From the NCBI GenBank assembly GCA_947629225.1, contig CANRCY010000066.1:1-7682 (forward strand): a DNA stretch of 7,682 nt, written 5' to 3'. Origin of the DNA: an uncultured Clostridia bacterium. Its GTDB lineage: Bacteria; Bacillota; Clostridia; Christensenellales; Borkfalkiaceae. The notes below the pieces were generated by a model. The model made no database searches and was not told the DNA's origin. It saw only the letters and a program-made list of their open reading frames with translations. Each line of letters begins with the position of its first letter. The stretch's first letter is position 1. The position numbers and the translations under genes were made by a program. Positions 1-7,072 of this stretch are shown here, one piece after another.

Positions 1-115
1 AGGGTAGGGATACAGCAGCACTAAACGGAGCCGTGCGTGTGCCATGAGGTAGCTTTGTCGGAGTCACCTGCCGCGTTTCCGCTCCGGTAAGCCGTAACAA
101 AAAAAGCCCTCACAG
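1..115 (+). ncRNA. ffs: Signal recognition particle RNA (4.5S/scRNA), 3' part, cut by window edge
   Basis: This is the RNA core of the signal recognition particle, which with Ffh targets nascent membrane and secreted proteins to the translocon. The window opens inside helix 8: AGG, then a 3-bp stem GTA/TAC closed by a GGGA (GNRA) tetraloop at about 7-10, then the conserved AGCAGC of the asymmetric loop. This lines up with E. coli AGG-UCC-GGAA-GGA-AGCAGC. Downstream, GCGTGTGCCATGAGGTAGC (about 35-53) matches the 4.5S segment GCGTGTGCCGGGATGTAGC. The 5' half is missing, so small and large (Alu-containing) forms cannot be separated for certain. The 3' end is inferred: GCCCTCACAG (106-115) followed by six Ts would fit the 3' strand of a terminal helix in a large-type RNA. 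A small-type RNA would end near 70. The family call rests on recalled consensus, not on a covariance search. Confidence 0.8.
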
Positions 116-121
116 TTTTTT
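106..121 (+). terminator. Possible 3' end and terminator of the SRP RNA
   Basis: GCCCTCACAG at 106-115 runs directly into TTTTTT at 116-121. No good partner for this arm lies inside the window, so a terminator would need the off-window 5' end of the SRP RNA to pair as the terminal helix. Only the T-tract is seen; the pairing is inferred. Confidence 0.3.
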
Positions 122-131
122 CGTTTTTCCC

Positions 132-158
132 GCCCTTTGCGCCCTTTGCGCGAAGGGC
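132..158 (+). repeat. Tandem GCCCTTTGC repeat forming a small hairpin
   Basis: GCCCTTTGC occurs twice head to tail (133-140 with its preceding G at 132, and 141-149). The second copy forms a 6-bp stem, GCCCTT (141-146) with AAGGGC (153-158), over a TGCGCG loop, followed by the AT-rich TATTATAATAAATTT. The first copy could pair with the same arm, so two alternative folds exist. It may be a second, weak terminator behind the SRP RNA. No function is proved. Confidence 0.35.
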
Positions 159-213
159 TATTATAATAAATTTGATACACCTACGCGCGTGGGCGCGATT
201 CACTATTTTTACA

Positions 214-225
214 AAGAAATTTCTT
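214..225. promoter_or_regulatory. 12-bp perfect palindrome upstream of the lipoprotein promoter
   Basis: AAGAAATTTCTT is a perfect palindrome ending nine bases before the -35 box at 235. With one bulged base the symmetry extends outward to AC/GT. It could be a transcription factor site or simply an AT-rich UP element. Nothing in the window identifies a binding protein. Confidence 0.35.
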
Positions 226-234
226 GTCGAATCG

Positions 235-263
235 TTGACAAAACGCAAAACGTGTGGTAAAAT
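235..263 (+). promoter_or_regulatory. Sigma-A promoter of the repeat lipoprotein gene
   Basis: TTGACA at 235-240 and TAAAAT at 258-263 are separated by exactly 17 bases, and TGG directly before the -10 box supplies an extended -10 (TGn). The expected start of transcription is near 270. That gives a leader of about 45 bases with a small CCGC/GCGG hairpin (275-278 with 287-290), then the ribosome site. Confidence 0.85.
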
Positions 264-314
264 CGGCATGCAAACCGCTTTGTTCTGCGGAATAAACGTT
301 TATAGGAGAGTTTT

Positions 315-3300
315 ATGAAGAAACTGTTACTGTCTTTCTTTGTGGTGCTTGCCGCCCTCTGCGGCGTGCTTGCATTTACCGCCTGCGAGAAAGACCCCGC
401 TCCGAACCTCGAGCATGTGCACAGCTGGTCGGCATGGACTTCGGACGGGAAAGGAAACCATACCCGCGTCTGCGAGCTTGACGCTTCGCATACCGAAACG
501 GAGAAGTGCGACGAGAGCCTTACCTCCGTCGTGACCGACCCCACCTGCGAAGACGACGGGTACACCACGCACACCTGTACGAAATGCGAGTATTCGTTCC
601 GCGATACCACCGTGGAAAAGCTCGGGCATGATTACGCCTATACCTTCGACAAAGAGACGAAGACCCACACCGCCGTCTGCAAGCGCAACGAAGAACATGT
701 TCTCACTTCGACGGCTTGCTCCTTCGATGAAGGCTTGGTGACCCTCTCCCCCACCTGCACGACGGACGGCGAAAGGACCTTCACCTGCGAATACTGCCAA
801 GGGAGCTACAAGGAGACGGTCGATAAGCTCGAACACGACTGGCGATACACGTTCGACGAAGAGACCCATTCGCACAGCGCCGTCTGCAACAATGACCCGA
901 CGCACAAGATCGACCCCACCCCGTGCGACATGACGGACGGGCTCGAAACTGCGCCCACCTGCACGACAAACGGCTTTACGAGCTATATCTGCAAAGTCTG
1001 TTTCGGCAAATTCGACACCTATGACGAGGCGACCCAAAAGGCGACGGGGCATTCCTATCCCGACACATGGGAGCCGATGGAGGGCGAGAAGCACTTCCAC
1101 ATCTGCGAAAATCCCGATTGCGGACAGCGGGAAGAAGTCGCATGCTCGTTTTCGGAACAAGTCGTAACAGATCCCACCTGCCTCGACCGCGGCTTTACCA
1201 CCAAGACCTGCCCCGACTGCAAAGCCACCAAGATCGAGGATTGGAAAGACGCGTTGGACCATAGCTTCGAGGACGCCGAGTACGTTTCCAACCACAACGG
1301 CACCCACTACCGCGTCTGCACCCGCCAAGGTTGCGACGAGCGGGACGAAGAGGCTTGCTCGGACTTCACCACGACGCAGAAAAAGGCGACGTGCACCGAA
1401 AACGGCACCGAGACCAAGAAGTGCAACGACTGCCACTATGAGACGGTCACCGAGACGGAAACTGCCACGGGGCACGAATTCGAGAACTACAAATACGTCT
1501 TCAAAGACGGCAAGCACATGCACACGGCAACGTGCTCGAACCCCGATTGCGAGGAGACGAGTACCGACAACTGCATTTTTTCCGAAGAGAAGATCGTAAC
1601 TGCCGCGACCTGCATGAAAGACGGTTCCGAAAAGGACGTCTGCCCCATCTGCCAACACGAGGAAATAAAAGTGCTCCCCGCGCTCGGGCATAGCTTCGAG
1701 GGCGCAACGTACGTCTCTTTGCAGAACGGCAGACACTACGTCGAATGCACCCGCAAATGCGGCGAAGAAGGCGCAAGGCAGGAATCGCAGTGCACGATGG
1801 TCGAGGGGTCGAAGATCCCCAATTCCTGCACGCAGGCAGGCTCCACCGCAGACAAGAGATGCTCTTCCTGCGGCTATACGGAGAAGGGAACGGTGATCCC
1901 CGCCAACGGGCACACGTGGAAGAACAACCCGCAAAACGACGGCTGGACGTTCACCGCGGACGGCAAACACAAGCGGGAATGCAGCGTCTGCACGTTCAGC
2001 GAAGAAAGGAACTGCCAATATACCGAACAACTAACGGACCCCAAGTGCGACCAAGACGGCGAGCGCGTAAAGACCTGCACGCTCTGCAAAAACGTCGTTA
2101 AGGAAACGATCGGGCGTCTCGGGCATGACATCGAAACATATACGTTCGAGTCCCATACGGGAAGCGACGGCGTCGAATATCACTATCATAAGGGCTATTG
2201 CAAACGTTGTACGCAGGACGTAAGAGAGGCTTGCCAGCTCCAGGAGATGAGCACGACCCCTGCCACCTGCACGGAAAGCGGCACAAGGACCGTCAACTGC
2301 ATCCGCTGCGGGCATGTCCATAAATACATCACCGAAGAAGCGAAAGGACACACTTCCTCGGGCGACTACAAGTTCGACGCGGAAAAACATCAGCATTACA
2401 GCACCTGCATAAGTTGCGGCGTACAGATCGACCCCACCGACTGCACCCCCGATCCCAAAAAAACGACGGTGCAAAAGCCGACCTGCAACCTCAACGGCTA
2501 CACCCTGCAGACCTGCTCGGAATGCGGCAACACGTGGAGAGAGCAGGAAGTCCCCTCTTATCAAGGACACGACTGGGTCGTCAGCGCGGGCTCCTACCTC
2601 AAACAATACAATCAGCACGCGGTGCACTGTTCCCGTTGCCCCGCAAGCATGTACGTACCCTGCACCTATCAGATCGAAACCGTTGACGTCACCTGCGAAG
2701 CAGACGGCTACACGCGGCAATACTGCACCGCATGCGGCGGCGAATATTCCAAGACGGTCACGCCGACGAGCGGACATGTCTATCATTATGAATACACGGG
2801 CGACGGGCAGGACAAGAACACCCACCGCGTCACCTGCGACAATTGCGATCTGAACCGCGAAGACGACTGCACGCTCAAACCCGTCACGTCGGTCGCGACC
2901 TGCACGAAGGCGGGCGATAACGACCTCTACTGCACGGTCTGCGAAAACGTTCTGACGCGCGAAGATACTCCCGCGCTCGGGCATATCTTCGAATACAAGT
3001 ACCTCTATAACGATACCCATCTCCGCACCTGTACGCGTTGCCGCTTCTCCGAGACCGTCAAGTGCCAGATCGGTTACGAGACCCAAACGGGAAATTGCGT
3101 CACCCCTACCAAACGGATCGCGACCTGCCGCGACTGCCAGAACTCGACCACGAAGACCATCGCAAATCCCCTCGGGCATCAATGGGAGAAATGGAGCGTC
3201 CAAGAAAACGGCGAACATGTGCGCAACTGTCTGCTCTGCGAGACGCAAGAAACGCGCAGCGGGCACGATTTCAGCGAGTCCAACTTCTGCGACTGCGGCT

Positions 3301-4895
3301 TTGACGGGCTCCTCTACGAAGACGCGGGCGACGGTTTCCGCGTCATCCGCAACCCCGAACTGAAAGACACGGAGAGGATCGTCATTCCCGCGACCCACGG
3401 CGGCAAGAACGTCATCGGGATCGGAAGCCGGGCGTTCTGCGACTTTGCGTTGACCGAGATCGTGATCCCCGATACCGTAAAGACGATCGCCGATTACGCG
3501 CTCAACTACTGCATCAGGCTCCAAACGGTCACCTTCGGCAACGTGGGAACCGACAACAAAACGATCGATACGGAAGTGACCTCTCAGCTCACCTCGATCG
3601 GCGAATACGCCTTGCAGGGAAATAGGGAGCTCGTCACATTCGACCTTCCCGAAACCCTGACTTCGATCGGCGCTTACGCGTTCGACAAGTGCGCAAACTA
3701 CGACGATTTCACCGTTCCCGAAGGCGCCGACGAGATCGGCAAGGGCGCGTTCAACGGGACCAAGCACGTCAACGACGCGAAACTCGAAGGAGACGCGCTC
3801 TACCTCGGCAAGCACCTCATCCGCGTGACAGAGAGCCACAAGGGCGCGTTCGAGATCAAGAAAGGCACCCTCTCGGTCGCGGAAGGCGCATTCGAAAACT
3901 GCACGGGGCTCACCGATCTCACGATCTATGCGGGCATTCTGAGATTCGACAAAGACGCGTTCAAGGGTTGCACGGGGTTGTCTTCCGTCGTCTTCCAAAA
4001 GGAAAGGGAAGATCAGAGCTCGGACGAACTCTTAAAGGCATGGTTCAAGATCGCTTTTGAGAACGACGACGCGAGCCCGCTCAATTACACCCACTCGTTC
4101 CACATCGTCGACCTGCAGGGCGACATCAAGATCCCCGAAGACGCGACCTATATCCCCGTGGGGACCTTCCGCGGCGACGACATCAAGACCGTCGAGATCC
4201 CCGATACCGTAACGCACATCGGCGCAGCCGCGTTCTTCGGATGCACCTCGCTCACGAGCGTAACGATCCCCGACACGGTGATCTCCATCGGCGCGTATGC
4301 CTTCTACGGCTGCACGGAGCTTGAAACCATTACCTTCAAATCCGTGACGAGCGAAACGCAGAGAAAGGAATCTTACTTCATCGGCGAGAACGCCTTTACG
4401 GGGACCAAATACTACAAGACCGCGTCGCATTGGGACGAACACGGAATTCTCTACATCGGCAAGCACCTCATCAAGGCGAACTCGGGCAAAGCGGCAGTCG
4501 TCGATACGATCGCGGCTGTACCCGACCTTGCCCAAATGGCGGCGATCCCCGAAGAGGTCGCAATTACGACGGGCGAGATCGCGATCAAGGATGATACCAT
4601 CACGATCAGCTCCCGCGCGTTCCAAGGTTGCGATCAGGTGGAAAAGGTCACGATCGGCGAAAAGGTGGAATTCATCGGTCAGCAGGCGTTCAGCGGCTGT
4701 TCGAAGCTCTCGAAAGCCATCATAAAAGGCAAGGCGAACTTCCTCGCGTGGTCCTTCTACCCCGGCACGACCAACCATTACATCGGCAGAAGCGTCAACC
4801 CGAACCCGAACGGAGACGAAAAGTCGCAGTCCGATATGGCGCATTGGCTCACGGCGGGCTATCCGGGCGAATGGTCCCGTCTCGTTACGGCGTAA
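315..4895 (+). CDS. Large secreted lipoprotein: 13-unit Cys/His-rich repeat array plus BspA-like LRR domain
   Basis: This is a 1526-residue, probably surface-displayed lipoprotein. ATG at 315 follows AGGAGAG (304-310) by a good spacing. Residues 1-23 form a signal peptide (two Lys, long hydrophobic core) ending in FTAC; C24 is the expected lipidated residue, with Phe at -3 somewhat unusual. Residues 34-955 are 13 tandem units of 65-75 residues, each with a His a few residues before a first Cys pair, two single Cys (the second usually in TC), an invariant CxxC and a closing GH, DH or EH. A partial unit fills 956-984. From about 998 to the C-terminus there are some ten LRR_5 (BspA-type) units, such as IPDTVTHIGAAAFFGCTSL. 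No LPXTG, SLH or C-terminal membrane segment is visible, so anchoring should be by the N-terminal lipid. BspA-like proteins are known in adhesion, but the ligand here is unknown. The gene is monocistronic, with its own promoter and terminator. Confidence 0.9.
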   Translation: MKKLLLSFFVVLAALCGVLAFTACEKDPAPNLEHVHSWSAWTSDGKGNHTRVCELDASHTETEKCDESLTSVVTDPTCEDDGYTTHTCTKCEYSFRDTTVEKLGHDYAYTFDKETKTHTAVCKRNEEHVLTSTACSFDEGLVTLSPTCTTDGERTFTCEYCQGSYKETVDKLEHDWRYTFDEETHSHSAVCNNDPTHKIDPTPCDMTDGLETAPTCTTNGFTSYICKVCFGKFDTYDEATQKATGHSYPDTWEPMEGEKHFHICENPDCGQREEVACSFSEQVVTDPTCLDRGFTTKTCPDCKATKIEDWKDALDHSFEDAEYVSNHNGTHYRVCTRQGCDERDEEACSDFTTTQKKATCTENGTETKKCNDCHYETVTETETATGHEFENYKYVFKDGKHMHTATCSNPDCEETSTDNCIFSEEKIVTAATCMKDGSEKDVCPICQHEEIKVLPALGHSFEGATYVSLQNGRHYVECTRKCGEEGARQESQCTMVEGSKIPNSCTQAGSTADKRCSSCGYTEKGTVIPANGHTWKNNPQNDGWTFTADGKHKRECSVCTFSEERNCQYTEQLTDPKCDQDGERVKTCTLCKNVVKETIGRLGHDIETYTFESHTGSDGVEYHYHKGYCKRCTQDVREACQLQEMSTTPATCTESGTRTVNCIRCGHVHKYITEEAKGHTSSGDYKFDAEKHQHYSTCISCGVQIDPTDCTPDPKKTTVQKPTCNLNGYTLQTCSECGNTWREQEVPSYQGHDWVVSAGSYLKQYNQHAVHCSRCPASMYVPCTYQIETVDVTCEADGYTRQYCTACGGEYSKTVTPTSGHVYHYEYTGDGQDKNTHRVTCDNCDLNREDDCTLKPVTSVATCTKAGDNDLYCTVCENVLTREDTPALGHIFEYKYLYNDTHLRTCTRCRFSETVKCQIGYETQTGNCVTPTKRIATCRDCQNSTTKTIANPLGHQWEKWSVQENGEHVRNCLLCETQETRSGHDFSESNFCDCGFDGLLYEDAGDGFRVIRNPELKDTERIVIPATHGGKNVIGIGSRAFCDFALTEIVIPDTVKTIADYALNYCIRLQTVTFGNVGTDNKTIDTEVTSQLTSIGEYALQGNRELVTFDLPETLTSIGAYAFDKCANYDDFTVPEGADEIGKGAFNGTKHVNDAKLEGDALYLGKHLIRVTESHKGAFEIKKGTLSVAEGAFENCTGLTDLTIYAGILRFDKDAFKGCTGLSSVVFQKEREDQSSDELLKAWFKIAFENDDASPLNYTHSFHIVDLQGDIKIPEDATYIPVGTFRGDDIKTVEIPDTVTHIGAAAFFGCTSLTSVTIPDTVISIGAYAFYGCTELETITFKSVTSETQRKESYFIGENAFTGTKYYKTASHWDEHGILYIGKHLIKANSGKAAVVDTIAAVPDLAQMAAIPEEVAITTGEIAIKDDTITISSRAFQGCDQVEKVTIGEKVEFIGQQAFSGCSKLSKAIIKGKANFLAWSFYPGTTNHYIGRSVNPNPNGDEKSQSDMAHWLTAGYPGEWSRLVTA
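414..3266 (+). repeat. Array of 13 full and one partial ~213-bp coding repeats (Cys/His-rich units)
   Basis: Unit borders in protein residues, each ending in the closing His, are: 34-105, 106-174, 175-246, 247-316, 317-387, 388-459, 460-533, 534-604, 605-679, 680-752, 753-821, 822-890, 891-955 and the partial 956-984. The second Cys pair is CxxC in all 13 full units (CTKC, CEYC, CKVC, CPDC and so on). The first pair changes along the array: C-x5-H in units 1-3, C-x4-C in 4-6, C-x3-C in 7 and C-x2-C in 8-14. The DNA copies are well diverged, though short identities remain, for example CCCGCGCTCGGGCATA at both 1678 and 2970. Units of this 'ATCTENG...CxxC...ATGH' style occur in surface proteins of gut Firmicutes. 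I do not know an assigned function. Confidence 0.85.
3303..4860 (+). other. BspA-like leucine-rich-repeat (LRR_5) domain of the lipoprotein
   Basis: Residues from about 998 carry the repeating pattern IPDTVxxIGxxAFxGCxxLxxVxI typical of BspA/LRR_5 solenoids. Clear units lie near residues 1033-1075, 1095-1140, 1185-1235, 1275-1345 and 1425-1475. The domain is interrupted by two related insertions, LYLGKHLI and LYIGKHLI (about 1161 and 1379), each preceded by an AFxGTK motif, and by a WFKIAFENDDASPLNYTHS segment (about 1242-1260) resembling inserts seen in other BspA-like proteins. The 17-base string GATCCCCGATACCGTAA is repeated exactly at 3464 and 4196, a trace of duplication. Such domains are usually extracellular binding surfaces. 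Confidence 0.85.
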
Positions 4896-4918
4896 GTTCA
4901 AGTGCAAATAAGTAGCAT

Positions 4919-4956
4919 AAAAAGGCGCCCGTCCCTTTTGGGACGGGCGCCTTTTT
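4919..4956. terminator. Bidirectional intrinsic terminator between convergent genes
   Basis: AAAAAGGCGCCCGTCCC (4919-4935) pairs perfectly over 17 bp with 4940-4956 around a TTTT loop. The stem ends in five A on the left and five T on the right, so it reads as hairpin plus U-tract on both strands. It sits 23 bases after the lipoprotein stop and 19 bases after the stop of the aminopeptidase on the other strand. Confidence 0.93.
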
Positions 4957-4975
4957 ACGATTCAAAACAGCTCCC

Positions 4976-6373
4976 TTACTTCATAAAGGCGAGGAATGCC
5001 TTGTAGTTGCTGTACACGTCCGCCTTCGAGACGAGCTCCCAAGGCGCGTGCATGGAGATGACGGGAACGCCTAAATCGACCGTGTCGATGTTGAGCTGTG
5101 CGACGAACTTCGCGACCGTTCCGCCGCCGCCGATGTCCACTTTGCCGAGTTCCGCCGTCTGCCACACAACGCCGCCTTCCGCGAACATTCTGCGCACTTC
5201 TCCCACGAATTCGGCGTTCGCGTCGTTCGAGCCGCTCTTGCCCCGCGCGCCCGTAAATTTGCACATCGCCGTCCCGCAAGAGAGAATGGCGGAGTTCATC
5301 TTCTCGTACACGCCCGCAAAGTTGGGGTCGTATGCCGCCGTCACGTCGGACGAAAGGCACTTGCTCGCCGCGCGCACTTTGCGGAAGTTCGCCCCGAGCG
5401 CAAGGGAGATCTCCTCCATGAGGTCCTCATACACCTTGCATTGGATGCCCGTCGTCCCCTCGCTGCCGATCTCCTCTTTGTCGACGAGCATGGCGAGCAC
5501 GGTGTGCTCGGTCTCGTTCCCGATGACCGCGGTGAGCGCGGGATAGGCGCAGACCCTGTCGTCGTGCCCGTATGCGCCGATGAGCGAGCGGTCGAAGCCG
5601 ATGTCGCGCGCGCCGTAGGCGGGCACGGCGGAAAGTTCGGCGGAGAGGAAGTCCTCTTCGGCGACGCCGTATTTTTCGTGCAAGACGGAGAGCACGGAGA
5701 GCTTGATCTTATCCGAGACCTCTTTATCGGCGTACGGGAGTCCCCCTACGACCACATTGAGCTGTTCGCCCTCGATGAGTTTGCTTGCGTTCCCGCTCAT
5801 CTGCTCGCCGCCGAGATGGGGCAGAAGATCGTTGATGTAGAACACGGGGTCTGCGGGGTCCTCGCCGACGCGCAGAGTGACCTTTTCGCCGTTTTTGAGC
5901 ATGACAACGCCGTGGAGGGCGAGCGGGATCGCCGTCCACTGATACTTTTTGATGCCGCCGTAATAATGGGTCTTGAAGAACGCCATTCCGCTGTCTTCAT
6001 AGAGGGGGTTCTGCTTGATGTCGATGCGGGGCGCGTCGATATGGGAGGCGATGATCCGCATGCCGTCCTCTTCCAAATTCTTTGTCCCCACGCGGAACAC
6101 GACGACGGATTTGCCGCGGTTGACGAAGTATTTCTTATCGCCCGCTTTGAGTTTGTCGCCAAAGCGGTATTCGGTAAAGCCCTTTTCTCTTGCCGCGTGC
6201 ACGGCGAAATCGCACGCTTCGCGCTCTGTTTTTGCGGCGTCGAGGAAGGCTTTGTACCCTTCCGCGTAATCGAAGATCGCCCTGCGCTCTTCCGCGTCCG
6301 CCGTCTCATAATAGTTTTGCTTTTTATAGGCGAGTTGCTCCATCAGCTCCTGCCCTTTTGTCTGTTCGCTCAT
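4976..6373 (-). CDS. apeA: M18 family metallo-aminopeptidase (ApeA-like)
   Basis: This is a cytoplasmic di-zinc aminopeptidase that removes N-terminal residues from peptides, likely for peptide turnover and nitrogen supply. The 465 residues match the usual ApeA length. All five metal or catalytic positions of M18 can be seen: H111 in SHIDAPR, the aspartates of YGHDDRV (271/272), the glutamate pair E300-E301 in VDKEEIGSEG, D343 in SSDVTAA and H442 in ISMHAP. Other family marks are YYGGIKKYQW (137-146), NDLLPHLGG (181-189) and the glycine run GGGGTVAKF (415-423). There is no signal peptide. The ATG at 6373 has GAGGA (6380-6384) six bases upstream. A 51-base gap separates it from the small membrane protein gene upstream on the same strand, and only a poor promoter (CATAAT at 6420-6415 without a good -35) is seen there, so partial read-through from that gene is possible. 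Exact peptide preference cannot be read from sequence. Confidence 0.95.
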   Translation of the reverse strand: MSEQTKGQELMEQLAYKKQNYYETADAEERRAIFDYAEGYKAFLDAAKTEREACDFAVHAAREKGFTEYRFGDKLKAGDKKYFVNRGKSVVVFRVGTKNLEEDGMRIIASHIDAPRIDIKQNPLYEDSGMAFFKTHYYGGIKKYQWTAIPLALHGVVMLKNGEKVTLRVGEDPADPVFYINDLLPHLGGEQMSGNASKLIEGEQLNVVVGGLPYADKEVSDKIKLSVLSVLHEKYGVAEEDFLSAELSAVPAYGARDIGFDRSLIGAYGHDDRVCAYPALTAVIGNETEHTVLAMLVDKEEIGSEGTTGIQCKVYEDLMEEISLALGANFRKVRAASKCLSSDVTAAYDPNFAGVYEKMNSAILSCGTAMCKFTGARGKSGSNDANAEFVGEVRRMFAEGGVVWQTAELGKVDIGGGGTVAKFVAQLNIDTVDLGVPVISMHAPWELVSKADVYSNYKAFLAFMK

Positions 6374-6424
6374 ATCGTTTCCTCACTTTTTCAATGATTT
6401 TTGATTTCAAGTAGATTATGGCGG

Positions 6425-6889
6425 TCATGAAGAGATCTCTCTTGCATGCTGTATTTTGCGGCGCATTTTTCTGTCCCTTCCCGCCTCAATCTTACAACGG
6501 TCCCACTCCTCCTTCATCAATTCCGCGAACAGAGTGCGCAGCTCGTCGGATGATGCACGGATTTCCGCATAGGTCTTATTTTCGAGGAGCTCCCGAATTT
6601 TGTTGTCCTTCTCGTAGGGACCGTTTCCGGGATTGATGCGCACGAGGATCTGGTTCTTGACCAAATGAAATTCCCGCGCCTGTTCTGCGTCCAAGGTCTC
6701 ATAAATATCCGTAAACGTAAGCAACCGTGCGCTATGCCCGCGCATGCTCTCGATCCATTCCATCCGATTGCTCGTGATCATTTGCGAATAGAATGTTTGG
6801 ACGGTCTGGTGCCTCGTGATCAAGCTGATCACAAGAGAAATTCCTGCGGCAATGACCGCACTGATCAATGGAAGCAAAATCTCTACCAT
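6425..6889 (-). CDS. Small membrane-anchored protein of unknown function
   Basis: This is a 154-residue protein I cannot assign to a named family. A single hydrophobic segment (about residues 4-24, ILLPLISAVIAAGISLVISL) is followed by a charged, mostly helical cytoplasmic-type domain. That domain has an NRMEWIESMR motif (about 41-50), reminiscent of short bacterial membrane proteins with an R..WI..(L/M)R signature just after the membrane helix, and a basic tail rich in Arg and Lys. The start is set by the ribosome site: GAGAGG at 6901-6896 lies six bases before ATG at 6889. An alternative TTG at 6895 would sit directly against that site and is rejected. The gene has its own extended -10 promoter and lies upstream of the aminopeptidase on the same strand. 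Whether the two share a role is unknown. Confidence 0.75.
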   Translation of the reverse strand: MVEILLPLISAVIAAGISLVISLITRHQTVQTFYSQMITSNRMEWIESMRGHSARLLTFTDIYETLDAEQAREFHLVKNQILVRINPGNGPYEKDNKIRELLENKTYAEIRASSDELRTLFAELMKEEWDRCKIEAGRDRKMRRKIQHAREISS

Positions 6890-6937
6890 CTTCAACCTCT
6901 CGAAGACAATGCGGGATCACCGCTCAAACTGCTCTTC

Positions 6938-6966
6938 ATTATAGCACATTCCTCTGTAAAATGCAA
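6938..6966 (-). promoter_or_regulatory. Promoter of the small membrane protein gene
   Basis: On the minus strand TATAAT (6943-6938) is preceded by TGC, an extended -10, and by TTGCAT (6966-6961) at a 17-base spacing. The -35 is weak, the -10 is perfect. Transcription would start near 6931, giving a leader of about 40 bases with a 4-bp hairpin (GCGG/CCGC, 6911-6923). Confidence 0.7.
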
Positions 6967-6976
6967 CGATAAAACC

Positions 6977-6987
6977 GTCATTTCGAG
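6977..6987 (+). repeat. Fragment of the TGTCATTTCGAG inverted-repeat end
   Basis: GTCATTTCGAG here is identical to the outer end of the right arm of the element at 7073-7159, read on the other strand. It stands alone without a partner arm, so it looks like the remnant of another copy. Confidence 0.45.
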
Positions 6988-7033
6988 CCGTCCGTCGTTC
7001 TAAAATTGTCACGTCGACTATACGCAACCGCCG

Positions 7034-7052
7034 CCCCCTCCATTGGAGGGGG
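7034..7052. repeat. CCCCCTCC/GGAGGGGG hairpin
   Basis: CCCCCTCC (7034-7041) pairs perfectly with GGAGGGGG (7045-7052) over an ATT loop. It is followed by ATTAAGGGGGTGGG. C-rich/G-rich hairpins of this form are scattered between genes in gut Clostridia. No coding role is seen. Confidence 0.65.
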
Positions 7053-7072
7053 ATTAAGGGGGTGGGCATAAC

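Noticed and set aside
160..167. TTATAAT as an additional promoter upstream of the lipoprotein
   Set aside because: No acceptable -35 stands 16-18 bases upstream. The promoter at 235-263 is far better.
21..610. Minus-strand short open frames over the SRP RNA and the 5' end of the lipoprotein gene
   Set aside because: They overlap a structured RNA and a well-supported coding start, and have no ribosome sites or recognisable products.
327..3998. Two long open frames on the minus strand (2030-327 and 3998-2031) opposite the lipoprotein gene
   Set aside because: They use the same triplets as the sense gene read backwards. Stops there would need TTA, CTA or TCA codons in the sense frame, which this gene rarely uses; the break at 2031-2033 is a sense CTA. 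The sense product has a signal peptide and clear repeats, and the antisense products have no recognisable domain or ribosome site.
4032..4907. Minus-strand open frame of 291 codons over the LRR-coding part
   Set aside because: It has the same codon-bias cause as the other antisense frames, runs to the edge of the bidirectional terminator, and has no promoter or family resemblance.
5441..6397. Plus-strand open frame of 318 codons opposite the aminopeptidase
   Set aside because: It is the mirror of a gene with all M18 metal ligands intact. No domain or signal is seen in its translation.
6890..6895. TTG at 6895 as the start of the small membrane protein
   Set aside because: It would sit directly next to the GAGAGG ribosome site. 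ATG at 6889 has a six-base spacing and is chosen.
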